DNA from: Limonium bicolor
Taxonomy: Eukaryota; Streptophyta; Magnoliopsida; Caryophyllales; Plumbaginaceae
Length of the DNA: 64,000 nt
Direction of reading: 5' to 3'
Assembly: GCA_023374045.1 (NCBI GenBank)
Contig: CM041777.1
Location: 480,353,594-480,417,593 of the forward strand
Below the pieces are notes generated by a model. That model saw only the letters and a list, made by a program, of their open reading frames with translations, did not search any database and was not told the origin of the DNA. Numbering within the stretch: position 1 is the stretch's first letter; each line of letters opens with the position of its first letter. This document shows, in pieces, positions 34,807 to 47,271 of the stretch. The position numbers and the translations under genes are program-made.

Positions 34807-37800
34807 TGTAACACCCCTACTAAATCGGCTCCTAATTATAATATAAATGTCGCCAATAATAAATAAATCGCAACGGTAAATAACAGACTGTCGCTCTAAT
34901 GGTGTCACTGTTATCACTCGCCCATACGGGTGATAATGAGTTACATGATAATCAACTTGCGAAACGTATTCCCGCAGTGACCACAAGAGATAGATAGTAG
35001 TGCTTAAACATTTAAAACAAATCCAACAACAACCGTTATTACAGACCTACTTGTGAGCATCTAACCAAAATACACCTCGGTTTACAACCCGAGTCCAAAA
35101 CAACGTTAGTATCAAACCGTACCAAGTTTTAACCAACAGTAATATCACAACCGTCGCGCCCCGCGTCGACCCACCAGCTAATCTCCTGAAATAAAAATGG
35201 TTTGTGGTATGGAATCAGCCCCTGCTGAGTATGTTATCACATGCCCCGTCATGCCTCCTCAAACCCCTCAATTAATTGGTCGAGGGCATGAGATTCGTTA
35301 CATGCAATACCATTTTAATATTTAAACTGTAATTCATTTAACAGTAATATCCATACAATAACACAACCATCAATACACATAATATAACCACACAGTATAA
35401 CCAATGAACAACAAGGCGATACAACGAGAACAATAAACAAGTATTAATTCCCGTCCATGGTGTAGAAACCAATATTGTTCGCCACTGTACAAGTCTCAAC
35501 TGTATTAAGTGTTCAGTTATGCCTAGTGACAACGTCTCGTTAAAAACGACGAGTCCCTAAATTACCCATATATTATGGCGGGTCACCCACGGCAGTAGCC
35601 ACTCCAGCGGTAGAGTCTCCGACCAACGAGCCATTCTAGCTCACGGGAAATTTTCTTGATACTTACGGACCCGTACGCGGACATCCTGGTATCGTTTTTG
35701 TGATCACAGCGCGCACCAAGAGCCACATCCTCTTGGCTTTGTTATGTTTAATTAATTAATTATACCATAGCATCGCATTACCAAATTTCCTAACACAGCA
35801 GACTAAGGTCATTAGTCCAATCCGGGGTCTGTAAACTCGGGATCCAGTGTTAGATACGAGAGCGGCGTTTTAAAAGGCCAATGCTCCGTATTAAAGTCTC
35901 GGATAATATGTATATCTATTATCCTAGTGCTACAACGTTTTTCTGACGATCCTTATATTTCATATAGATAGCACCATAGCCGCTAGTTCGTTTTATATAT
36001 AGGTTCATATATACGAACCAATACTGTTAACTCAACAACAGTAATTAATAAGCAGCTATAATTATACAGTTCATGCATATTAATTAACACATTCAGACAA
36101 ACAATCTTATCACAGATCACACAGAAGTCTGAACTGAGGAAGCCCTCAGAGACAATCAGAGACACATAACAACATACCGTTCACCCTGATTGTATTACGG
36201 TGGAGTATGAATCAGCTAGATCCGATGCTCCGTGTGTCGTCTCTAACAGTCTAAACAATACATAACGCTACTGATTAGCATCCCGTATAACAACATAACT
36301 CTACGGTACCCCGTACCGTCACTAACACCTCCCGGTTAATCCCCCGTTATTAATTGTCAACGTTTGTCGGGTTTCGGCTTAACTCGAGATTTGGAAAAAT
36401 GTTATATTACATGCATAGTCTTGTCTCGTATATTTATATACTTATTCTTGAACTTTGTTATCACATGTAACTTAATGTATATTTGTATATCATATAGTTT
36501 GTTTCTATATTGCATGTATGATTCTTTATCATGTGTTATACATCTCACCTTAGTATTTATTTTTCTAAGGTTTGTTTTTTTTTTCCAAGTTCAATGTGGT
36601 ATAATTCATATTAAACAATGCTTTGAATTATATAAATCCTTATTATTCCATGTATACTCCTAACATTAGAATTCCATATCCAATGTTTGTAATTCTTTTC
36701 CCTTTATCTTATATCATTTTAATTATGAAAGTACATGGTTATTGAACCATATTATATTTTCTACACCATAACATTTATTTACACACATATTATGGAACTA
36801 TTATTATATGGTAGTCTTTATAATATACTCATTCTCTTTTAATGAATATTTCTTATATTATAAATGTACACCCTTTATAACATTAAAACCATATTATAAA
36901 TTTTATTTAAAAATGCCCATATTACCGAACAACACTTATTTTTATAAGTATTTACTAAATCCACCACATAATTAATATAATGTTATATTATAGCTATATA
37001 ACATATATTATGACATTTAAGTCATTAAAACAATTATAACCTATAGTTATATTTTGTTATAAAATACCAAACAGCCCTTATATTATTCGGCTTTCACTAC
37101 ACACCACTAAACTTCTATAAATCACAAATCAACCCCAAATTACATTTCATTGTTACACTTATACTAATACCTTATATTATAATCTTAAACCTAATATTAT
37201 TATAACTATAGTTTTTAAAGGCTATAATTTTTGAACAGACCCTAGGACTGTTTTAATTAAATCCACCACCAAACTTTGTATATTTACCAAATCTTCCCAA
37301 TTAATAATACATAGTTTTCTAATGCCATTAAAACTATATATTATACACATGTCTTTATAAAATCTTATATATAACTCCAAAAATTACCAAACTATACCAA
37401 AATGTTATAAATATTATTCCTAACCTTATACTTTCTATAAATCTCGGTTTTTACCCATTTGTTACCCATTTGTAACAATGTTATAGAATATCATATATTA
37501 TACTTATATAATTCATATAAACTCCAAATTTAGCCAAATAAACTTCTAAAAATTCCAAATAACTTAAGGACTGTACTAAATCCCACTTAGTACCCCAAAT
37601 TTTCGGAAATCACATTATAGCCCCATCTCTTATAAATCTTTTACAATTTAATAACTATCTTAATATAAGGTAGTATTTTAATTTCTTAAGTCTCCAAACT
37701 TGGTCAAAGTCTCCTATATAGTCAACTTTGACTTCTAATACCAAATTGGACCCAAACTCTCGGTAATTACCAAACATGCCCAATACTTTTCTATTTTTAC

Positions 37801-39780
37801 AATTTTGACACAAAACTTTATAAAATGTTATAATTTTTATTAAATTCATTTAAAAACCCTATATTCCTCTAAATTAAGCCCACAGCTTTATATTTTACAA
37901 GTAATTATGGTTTGGCCCCAAACTTAGTTATATAAGCATAAATCTAACTAAATAAGCTTATAAACTTAAATTAAAATGGCCTAATGACATGGCCTTATTA
38001 CAACTTTGCTTTATAACATAAAATTACACATAAAATTGCTCAAAATATAGTATAAGCTCACGGCCTTGCTGTAGCTTAATTTTTTTTCCACATAATGTCA
38101 TAATTTGACCATTATGTTAATTAAATCACTTAAATGACTAGCTTAATTTATCTTAGGCATTTGTTTTTCCCATTTTTAGGTTAATATAACCCATATTATT
38201 AACTCCACTCTCGGCATAGTTAATATATATGCTAAGAAATCATAAAATCATAAGTTTTAAGGTGTTTATACCTTGATTTATCCTTGTATGAGCTCGGCAG
38301 CTTAGAGGAAAATTCACCACATCATTTAGACATGTTTAATACACCAAGATAAGATATGGTTATACTCCAAGCTTGAGCTTAACCATAAGGAACAATTAAT
38401 GTAAGATTTAAGGCAAAAATCACCTTAAAAAATGCAAGGGAACTTCCAAAGGGATTCGGCCTGAATTAAACACACCACAAGGGTTTCACCATATAAACAT
38501 AGGAAATAGCTAGACAATAACAAGCTGCCTTGGTATTAGGTTTTACCTTGGAAAAATGCCTTAAAGAAGGGTATTTGCTTTAGATCTTGGCCACCCTTAC
38601 CCCAAAAGGCTAACCAACTGGATGAACATGTAAAGAAAACCGGATGGAGAAAGGAGAAGCTTAAGGTATGTTTTTACCTTAAAATGCAAATTTGGGAAAC
38701 CTTGGTCCCTTAACTTGTTTCAGCCAAGTTTGGTTGTTGCTCAAGGTCTAAAATACTGAGAATAAGCCATAGGAAGTGATAAGTCACGAGATCTAAGTGT
38801 AGGTAGTGAAGAGATGAAGAAAAAGAGCTAAAATATGCCTTAAACCATTACCTTAGGAGCTTAAGAGATTGAATTGTCTTCCTAACTCAAGAACGCAGCT
38901 TGAGAGGGTCTTGATACTCAGTGAGCTCGGCTGGAATGGGGCAAGAGGCAAGGGAATGATTGAAATGAGCTTAAATGATTGAAAAAGTAACTTTTGCTTA
39001 TTTTATGTTTTGTAATGACTAATGACTCATCAAAGGGGATTGGCATCGGTTATTGGAGGGGCAAAGGTTGGTCTCACACGGTTTGGAGGCTGATTCAATC
39101 AAGGAGCAAGTGTGTATAGTTTAGACCATAATATTAGAAAGGTAAAAGGTAGTCTCCTTAAATTAAGGAGTGGTGTTGGAGACTTGTCCCTTGTATGTGC
39201 AAGTGGCGAATTCAAACTCCTCTTGCTTGTGGATGCCGATTCCATGTGGTCCAAGGGGTCAAACTTTGACCTCTTGACCATTCTTATTCAATGTTGACTC
39301 AAACGGGCCCCCTTTTAGGGTTTTATTAATATTTTAATATTAAATTTGTAAAAATTTGTAAATTTGTGGAATTAAATTCCTAATATGATATAATGTGATA
39401 TATTATCATATCTAAAGGTAATTATAACCTTTAAGCCCATTAAAAACCAATTTAGAAGGCAATTACACAAAAACGTGCTTTAAGGTGTTTTAGTGCACAT
39501 TTTGTGTTGCAAGGTGCTTCTGAGCTTAGTTTTCTTTGCGAATAGTTTTGTTGTGTTCCTTACTTCATTATAATACTTAGGAATTCACTTTGGATCCTAT
39601 TTGAGGTCATACAATCTTTATGGTGCTTTAAAGCACATTTTTTGGCTTTACCGATCTTAAGGCATGTTTTGCCTTGTTGAGATCTTCTAGATTGTTCCCC
39701 ATTGATATTTAGATGTTTATTAACCATCTAAGATCATTAGTAGATCATTTAATTAATTTTTTAAGGTTAGGGGTATTTCA
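34807..39780 (-). repeat. 5' LTR of E4 (4974 bp)
   Basis: Minus strand TGAAATACCCC to GGGGTGTTACA. It pairs with 17757-22763 and is AT-rich, with no gene. The right boundary is followed by the TSD tgggg and the last 7 bp of the E3 5' LTR. Confidence 0.92.
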
Positions 39781-39797
39781 TGGGGTGCTACAAAAAG

Positions 39798-39809
39798 TGG
39801 TATCAGAGC
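39798..39809 (+). other. Primer-binding site of E3 (tRNA-iMet)
   Basis: TGGTATCAGAGC, 5 bp after the E3 5' LTR end (39792). TCAGAGC can pair with GCTCTGA 8 bases downstream, a shorter form of the PBS hairpin seen in E4 and E9. 39810-40018 is leader without a gene. Confidence 0.87.
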
Positions 39810-40018
39810 ATAGTTACGCTCTGAATACTAGGAATTACTGAACTTAGGTAGATACCGAGTCAAGATATAAGTCGTGGGTTAAGGGTGTGAGATGTTAGAG
39901 TGAGAAGAGTCAGACGACCACTAATAAGTGTGGATCGTCTTTACCGTCTAAGGACGTTATAAACTCCTGAACCGAGACCTTTGTAATCGCAAGCCTAATG
40001 TGCTTTATCCTTATTCAG

Positions 40019-40645
40019 ATGTCAGGAAGGAGAGAAGGCCGAGGCCGTGGCCGAGGTGAAGAGGCTACCAATATACCGGGTGGGTAGACGATAGCTGAGA
40101 TCGTTGCTGCCGCCCTAGGGCACATGGGATACCAGCCCGGCGCACCACCGCCACCGCCCCAGGAACCGAACTGGGTGAAGAGTCTTGCTAACCTTCAACC
40201 CCCACCATTCAAAGGGGAGATCAATCCCACTAAGCTTGAGGTGTATATCTCCGAGCTGGAGACCGCGTTCGAGACCCTTGATGTTCCTACTGGAATCAAG
40301 GTGCGACTTGCTGTGTTCTACTTGAAGGGTGCGGCAGGCGATTGGTGGAAGTTGGTAAGGGCCGAGCATGTGGCCAACCCCGACTTCGGCTGGGAGCAGT
40401 ACATGGCCTTGCTACGAGCCAAGTACTATCCCGCTCATGTCCAGACTAAGAAGCGGCTACAGTTGGATGCTACAAAGCAGACCGACAAGATGACGGTGGA
40501 CGACTACTACTCGGAGTTCACCGCTCTCGTTCATCTTCTACCAGGATTAGGTTACTCAGACCAGATCTTGGGGGACCGCTTCTATGGCGGGCTGAGCCAC
40601 CGACTCCGCTATGGCATGGGGCCGGTGAGCTACACTACCTTACAG
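40019..40645 (+). pseudogene. gag: E3 gag exon 1 (capsid domain), one stop
   Basis: ATG at 40019 opens an RG-rich N-terminus like that of E4, but a TAG at 40085-40087 interrupts it after 22 codons. The frame is then open through the Retrotrans_gag core with GDWWKLVRAEH, LLRAKYYPAH, DDYYSEFTALVHLLPG and FYGGLSHRLRYG. It ends at a GT-AG donor CAG/GTAATAAG (40646), aligned with the E4 exon 1 donor. The E4 and E3 proteins are clearly homologous but well diverged. Confidence 0.88.
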
Positions 40646-40725
40646 GTAATAAGAGAGTCTAAACTACTAGTAAATAATTGAAGTTTTACCCCATGTGAAT
40701 GTGAGACTAAAACCTCGCTGCAAAG

Positions 40726-40951
40726 GTTGAGATCACCGTCCAGCTAAGGGACAAGGAAAATGCTGCTAAGAGGAAGTCAACTGGTAAGGGCGCCGATAAC
40801 CAAGGGCAAGGTGGGTACAAGAAAGCAAAGTACCAGCCTCAGTCCCAGAAGGGCCCGAAGGAGAAGGGAGAGAAAGGGAAGGCTACTGAAGAGCCTCTGA
40901 AATTGACTTATGCTATTGCTGCAAAGCCTCTGCGCTCGAAAGCGCCAAAGG
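40726..40951 (+). CDS. gag: E3 gag exon 2 (basic linker)
   Basis: Lys/Arg/Gly-rich frame (QLRDKENAAKRK... to PLRSKAPKG) after an 80-bp intron (40646-40725, acceptor GCAAAG) and before a GT donor at 40952. It corresponds to both middle exons of E4; the extra E4 intron is not seen here. The following intron ends near 41032 (CATCAAG), but the phase into the next exon is off by one base, suggesting a small indel. Confidence 0.65.
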
Positions 40952-41032
40952 GTAACGAAATACACCTTAATGTGAGTTAACAATCGATTAGTAACCTCGA
41001 GATCCATTTATTAATGTTGTATACCATCAAGA

Positions 41033-41185
41033 TCTGAGTCCGGGAGCTACCAGCGCCACTATAACTGTGGTAGGTGTCCCAAAGACCACCCGGGACTCGA
41101 CTGTGAGGGCAACAAGGTGGAGTGCAACTTTTGCAGGATACTTGGACATCGAGCTTATGGGTGTTACAAGAATCCCGAGAGTAGA
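41033..41185 (+). CDS. gag: E3 gag zinc-knuckle exon, part 1 (split by solo LTR)
   Basis: Encodes the same double knuckle as E4: C-x2-C-x3-H-x4-C (CGRCPKDHPGLDC) and C-x2-C-x4-H-x4-C (CNFCRILGHRAYGC), ending NPES. The solo LTR E6 follows, with TSD gtaga at 41181-41185. Coding resumes at 46955 in the same frame (RAYRP, as in E4), so the insertion is the only break. Confidence 0.85.
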
Positions 41186-44100
41186 TGAAATACCCATAAA
41201 TTAATTTAAATTAATTTAGGGGATTTCTTTTATTAAACCTTTAATAATATTATTAAGTATTAAATTATTATATGGAATGAGGAATATTAAATTATTAAAT
41301 GGAATTATGAATATTAAATTATTATATGGGGTTGTGAAATTTATTTAGGGGTTTTCTCCTAATTATTATAATTATTATATAGTATTATGAATTTAATAAT
41401 AAGATTTATAAGTCAATAAATCTTGGGAAAATTATTAAACACTCCAAATATATTATAAAGATTTTAGGAAGTGTTGGAACATTGTTTTGAAATATAAAAG
41501 TCAATATAAAATTCTAGAAACCTTAAAGCTTATTAAGCCTTGCTAGAGTTGACTTTTGAGAATGGTCAAACCAGGTCATGAAACCTATACCAATAAATAG
41601 GTTATGCAAAACCATGAAAATCGAAAAAGAACGTCAAAAACGGATCATCCTAGCCAAAGTTATGCTAGATTGAAGTTTTGAATCAAAATTTTAAGAAGTG
41701 CCACGTGTCACTCTGTAATGGGTCGCCCACACTTAGCCGATTTCCTTCCCTGATTTTCGTAACCGATTTCACTTCCTAGCCCTAACTTTAGACGGCTATA
41801 ACTTTCACATAACTCAATATTTTCCATGCCGTCTTCACCACTCTCTTCTCCTACAATTCCTCTTTCCAACCATTACTCATAAGAACCCTAGATCCTTCTG
41901 AGTCAACCGAAAAATCGAGCCAAAGTAGCCACCTTGCGAGACTGTTTCCAGAATTCCAGAATTCCCTTCGTTTTCAGGTAACTTGCGTCGATCATAACTT
42001 CTTCGTTAATCGACCAAAATTCGATTTCTTTAGCTCGTTGTAAAGATCTCTAATCCCTCTACAATTTTCGTGTTTATGCCCAAGTCTAAATCGCAACCAG
42101 TTGGGAGATATAGAGGTCTAAAGTTTCGGTTTCAACAGCACATAAAATAACACCGAAACAGAGAGTAAACTCGTGTTTTGTAGCTTCAATATCTTTTTGT
42201 ATGGTGCAAGTTAGGATTAGTTCTAGTTATCAATGTGTAGAGCTAAGTTTCGTCTTTCTATTGAGCCAATTAAAAAGCCTAAATCGATCTGTACAATAAC
42301 TTATAGATCCTCGAAGTTGGCTTCACGAACTGATCGGAAATTCGAGTTCTTCCAGAACCCGTTCTCGAATTCTCCTCCGATATTGCAATTCCGGTGAGTG
42401 TTTCCTCAAATTCTTCCATTGTTGCTAATCTATACTTCATTGTCGTCCTAACCCATGTGCCAATTTAGTCAATTTCGTGTTAGGCTAGGAGAATTTGGAG
42501 GAATTGTATTCGATTTTATTCTGTACCGAGATAAACCCTAACTTTCGAAATCGAATTCGAATCTTGATGAACACTGCATTATAATTGGGGAAACCGGTAC
42601 CAATAGAACCGAAATTTTATTACGAATCCATAGAAACAAGAATCACTCGATTTCGTTCTGTAGATTGTGAGAAAAACGCAAATTAGTACTCGGGTATCAA
42701 GGAGAAATCGGGGAAGAACTAGGCGTTCAGTATCCGTCGGATCTTAGTTAAGGGATTTGGGCGGCTGAGATTAAAACGTTTCAGATTAAGTTTTTATAAA
42801 TTCCAGTAAATAACCCTAACTTGTGAAATTAATTTAAATACCTTCCCGAAGGTATTTTGACTTGAAATTTTAACCATAAATTCCTTATTTTACCTAGTTT
42901 ATTTTGATGTAAATTATTATGGTTTTGGAGTTTTTAAACATAAGTTATGATTTTTACAAGTTACAGTTTTTCTGGAATTATTCGGTTAAATAAAGAAGAT
43001 ATTTTTATGAAATAAAAATTTTATAATATGTCTAAAATGTTATAGTTACTTATATTAAATTTGGGAAATTTTAGGCAATGGTAAAAGGTTTTAAAAATTG
43101 TGTTTATGAGTTTTTCATAAGAATAACTTATAATATATGGTTTTTAATGTAACAAAAATTAAAGTATAGTTGATTAATGAACTTTATAGGTTGGGGAAAA
43201 TATAATAAGACTAATTAACATTTAATACAGTATGTTTATAAATATTTTGGGTATTAACTTTAAGTGAAGTAAAAATTGTTACATATATTATATATATATT
43301 TATATGAGAGAAATAAATAGAAACTATATTAAATCAAGGAATTTAACTAAACTACATTTTATTTATATATAATATGGAAGCTAATATGTTTAACTAAAAC
43401 TAAGGGAAATACTCTATTTTATAAACCATAAATCAGTTTTGGATATGTCTAAAAGGTATTAGATATAATTAAATACAATAGAATTTCTTAAAGAATGTCC
43501 TGGATAAATCTTATATATGTAGGTATATGTATATATATATATATATATAAATACAATAAAAATAGATGAAGGAAATAACATTCCTTGTGAGAAATATAAT
43601 AGGAAGGATATATATATGATATACGATAAATAAATAAATAAAAGGAATAAAATACCTTATAGAAAATAGGATATGAAGGAATTAATGAGTTAAACTAAAC
43701 CTCTACATGATACTAATAAAAGAATATTATATGAGGTGGTATTAATTTATGGTTATAGGTTGAGTTTTTAGTTATCTTTGAATTTCTAAGATTTATATAA
43801 ACAGTATTCAAATATACGTGTATATTTAGTCAATGACCACAATGTAAATCTATAATTTGGTTAAGAAATTAATAAGTTGAAATTTAGGAATATTTGGAAT
43901 TGGTTTACATAAAGCGTTATACAAATAGATCTTATTATATAATTAATAGTAAAATGAATGAAATACTTTTACATTTAAATGTTCTTATTATATAACAATA
44001 GTAAATAAATGAGTTACTTGTACATCTAAATGTGAAGAGGATAAATAAGTCTAGATTTAGTTATTTCTTAATATTTATAGTATTGAGTAATAACTTAATA

Positions 44101-45537
44101 TTTTAAGATAAAATCATTAAAAGGGATTATGATATAAAACTACATTAAACTATGATTAGGAATTTAATCTAAATAATAATCCTTAAGTTTCTTTACAACT
44201 AGTTAAGCCATATAAATACATTTAACACCAATATTCAGGATGTGAGTTTATAGTTAAGTAATGTATTTAGTAGTTAGAATTTATAAGGAGGTTTGTAAAT
44301 AGAAATTAGATACTTAAAATCTTTAAACCTTTAATTAGATGAAATTAGGTTACATAAGAGATTATATTGATTTACCTTTTGACACTGGAAATATTAATGT
44401 GTCATTTGAAATAAGGTATGGAGATTGTTCAGAATATATTATCTTATTAAGTAATTGGCAATTTCACTTACGAACCAGAATTTAATTCTTTGATAAATTC
44501 TACCTCATGCTAAGATATAATGTCCATCCTAAATACAATAAAGGAAATTAATTTATTAAGTTATTCTTTTGAAACTTTAGGTTTTGTAAACAATATAAAA
44601 TGTATTTAAGACTTGAGTTTAACGAAGTTTAATATAAAAGGATTATACATGGTCTATAGAGAGAATGTGTGTAAAAGTAAAAACAGTTAGGGAATTAAAT
44701 GTAAGTAAGGATACATAAAAGGTTATCTTAAGACACCTTATTATAAAGTTATGGTTGAGTAAATAATACACCTTGTGGATACTAAATGTGAGAGTTCGAT
44801 AAGTTTGAGTTAACTATAATATGGTTATTTCAAGATGAAAAGTAATTTAACAACTTATGACAAGATTAATAGATGGTTGTAATTAAAGGCCATTCTAAAC
44901 TAAAGATAAGATAATTGATCAGTTTAGTAGCTCAAATAAGTTATACTAAAATGCGTCTACAACACTACGATTTCAATATACAAGATGTAGGCCTTAATTA
45001 AGTTAAGGGAAAGACTTAATCATAATGGGTTGTCTAGTAGAAATTGTTTAAATATATAATCTTTATTGTGAGATAATAGTATAGTATTCTAAGATAAACC
45101 CATCATTGGTCATAACACAATGTTTATTCTAAATTAAGAATAAAGGTATTGAGCTTAAGATTATTATTGAAATTCTTAGATTTAATTATATACTAAAAAC
45201 ACATTTATGTTATAAAGGTCTCAAAAGTCTTGAATGTGAGGATTGTGGTTAAATATGAATTAAGTGGATAGGAGTGGACAGTTAGCAGGTGTTAATAAAA
45301 TACATTCCTTGATCCTACAACCTTGGGCTATACAACCTTCTAAAATAAGTCAAAGGTTATACATAACATTTAAGCGAGGGCTTATAAGATAATTGAGATT
45401 TGGAGATAAGAGAGAAGAATTCATTTAAGTTTTGCTTAGGGTACGGGTTATTGATAGTAAGTTATCTTTAAATTCTTCAGAGTACTGTTGATTGTTTGCG
45501 CAAGTAGATTAGAACTGCTAAACGTACCTACCCAGGT

Positions 45538-45715
45538 ACGATTTCTCGTACTCGGCTTGTTGTGTTTTGGACTCTATGGAATGTTTGTACGATTTCTCGT
45601 ACTCAGCTTGTTGTGTTTTGGACTCTATGGAATGTTTGTACGATTTCTCGTACTCAGCTTGTTGTGTTTTGGACTCTATGGAATGTTTGTACGATTTCTC
45701 GTACTCCGATCTTTT
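45538..45715 (+). repeat. 51-bp tandem array with GTACGA/TCGTAC dyad
   Basis: Three to four units contain TTGTACGATTTCTCGTACTC followed by 'agcttgttgtgttttggactctatggaa'. GTACGA faces TCGTAC across 'tttc', a 6-bp hairpin. As 51 is a multiple of 3, short leucine-rich ORFs arise but are not protein-like. Confidence 0.85.
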
Positions 45716-46017
45716 TGCTGATTGACTTGTGGAATGTTTTGGAAAACGCTAACTGACTTAAAGAGGAATTTCTAAAAAGGAATTGGTTGTGTGACTAACT
45801 CAGCTTGTGTGACTAACTGAGCCTTGGATGTGGAACTCATTTGGGTATTGGTTTCTTCTATTTGGTGTTCCGTTAGACATTGACTGCTTAGGGTTTACGC
45901 TTCTGCACTCTGTAGGACTGAGTGTTTTGGTATTGCTCTGGGTAGTTGGTGATCTAGTGGGAATTTGGAAAAGGTCAATCTTGGAAATCTTTCTTTTGAC
46001 GTGCGCGCGTCTTCAAT

Positions 46018-46310
46018 GGTAACAGCAGGGGGCTGTATATCCCTCGCCCATAGGGGCATTGATATTTAACAGCAGGGGGCTGTATATCCCTCGTCCATCA
46101 GGACATTTTTAATTTAACAGCAGGGGGCTGTATATCCCTCGTCCATCAGGACATTTTTAATTTAACAGCAGGGGGCTGTATATCCCTCGCCCATAGGGGC
46201 ATTGATATTTAACAGCAGGGGGTGTATATCCCTCGTCCACCAGGACATTTAAATCTGACAGCAGGGGGCTGTATATCCCTCGTCCATATGGACATTGATA
46301 TCTGGCGGTG
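46018..46310 (+). repeat. About 48-bp tandem array with a covarying mini-hairpin
   Basis: Six units begin ACAGCAGGGGGCTGTATATCC. Each then has CGTCC or CGCCC followed 4 bases later by GGACA or GGGCA. Units with GTCC pair with GGAC and units with GCCC pair with GGGC, so the pairing is kept when bases change. A degenerate seventh unit follows. Confidence 0.85.
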
Positions 46311-46954
46311 GGGGCCATCTCTCCCAATTGAATAATTCCACTCTTGGGTTATTGGTTCTTGGATCTATCTTATTATTCCTAGTCCTTCGTGACTATCTGA
46401 GTCTTTATACTCTGAACGGGAATTGGTTCTAACATCAACAATGGATGCTTACTAACTATGTGGTGACTACTTAAGTGGATGACTTGTTTTGGAAGTTCTC
46501 TATCTCTATCTTTGTCTTGTTTTCTTTTCTCTTTAACCTGATTGTTTTGAAGTGCTTTATCTCTGTTTTACTTTTAAGAGTTTTTTTTCATGTTACTGTT
46601 TATTTTGAAGAGTTATGTTTTATAAGTTTGTTTTTGGAGAATTGTACCAGTTCCATTCCAGGGAACTGACTCACCCTCTCGGGGTGGGCTGCTTGGTTTC
46701 ATCTTGCAGGTACAAATTGATTTACAGGTGGCCACGAAGAGAATGAGCGTTTGGGATGGGACTAGGTTTGTGGAGAGAGAATATGTTTAATTTCTATTAT
46801 GTTGTGTTAAGTTTTTCTCGAGTTCAGACCGTAGCTTTTGTGGATTGTAAGTTGTAAATTGGTGAGGTTTGGTGCCGGGTGTTTGGAACCCGATGGTCTG
46901 TAATCGCCTTAGAGTTTTATTTCCACTGTATTTATGGTTAATAGGGGCGTTACA

Positions 46955-47137
46955 GTAGAGCCTACCGACCTGACACTCAGGGCAAGGGCAAGGGTAAGGC
47001 CGCACCGAAGGCCAGATCCGACGGTCCGAAGGCGTCACAGCCTGCTACTGGCAAGGGACCCCGGGATGGCCAGAAGTTAGGGCCTACTCTACATATGGTG
47101 GACCGGGATAATGAGGTTGAACCCTCATCGAGACCAG
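46955..47137 (+). CDS. gag: E3 gag zinc-knuckle exon, part 2
   Basis: Resumes gag after the solo LTR: RAYRP, then a Gly/Lys-rich low-complexity stretch, ending at donor CCAG/GTACC (47138) in phase 1. The equivalent E4 stretch is Gln/Gly-rich. With the intron removed, the frame enters the ALKBH exon. Confidence 0.8.
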
Positions 47138-47271
47138 GTACCTCTATAACCCATAAAGAGATAAAACTGCTTGCTTACCGCATTTCATGCATGTTTGAGT
47201 GAATGTTTGAGATAGATAAGATTCAAGTATTAATTAGAACTTAAGTAAGATATAACTTACTACCACCTTAG
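47138..47271 (+). other. Phase-1 intron between gag and ALKBH exon (E3)
   Basis: 134 bp, GT at 47138-47139 and AG at 47270-47271 (CACCTTAG/GAAAC). Same position and phase as the 129-bp intron in E4. Joining gives a Gly codon, then NFNICYP, the ALKBH1 start block. Confidence 0.7.

Larger units (their letters stand above)
17757..39780 (-). mobile_element. E4: Ty3/gypsy chromovirus with Gag-ALKBH1 and 5-kb LTRs
   Basis: Complete in outline, on the minus strand: 5' LTR (39780-34807), tRNA-iMet PBS, five-exon gag-ALKBH, pol (protease, RT, RNase H), integrase, PPT, 3' LTR (22763-17757). The TSD tgggg (17752-17756 and 39781-39785) is perfect. Excluding nested E5 it is about 16.6 kb. The target lies 7 bp before the end of the E3 5' LTR, leaving the E3 PBS intact. 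Integrase carries frameshifts and is split by E5, so this copy is not autonomous now. Confidence 0.92.
41186..46954 (+). mobile_element. E6: solo LTR, 5.77 kb, chromovirus type
   Basis: Begins TGAAATACCC, ends GGGGCGTTACA, flanked by a perfect TSD gtaga (41181-41185 and 46955-46959). There is no internal PBS, PPT or coding sequence, so it is a solo LTR left by LTR-LTR recombination. The termini match those of the E3/E4 families. It is strongly AT-rich, has a (TA)n run at 43523-43550, and two tandem arrays near its 3' end (45538-45715 and 46018-46310). Its length is extreme for a plant LTR. Confidence 0.9.

Noticed and set aside
45488..45756. Leucine-rich ORFs resembling small membrane proteins
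   Set aside because: Translation of the 51-bp tandem array in a solo LTR.
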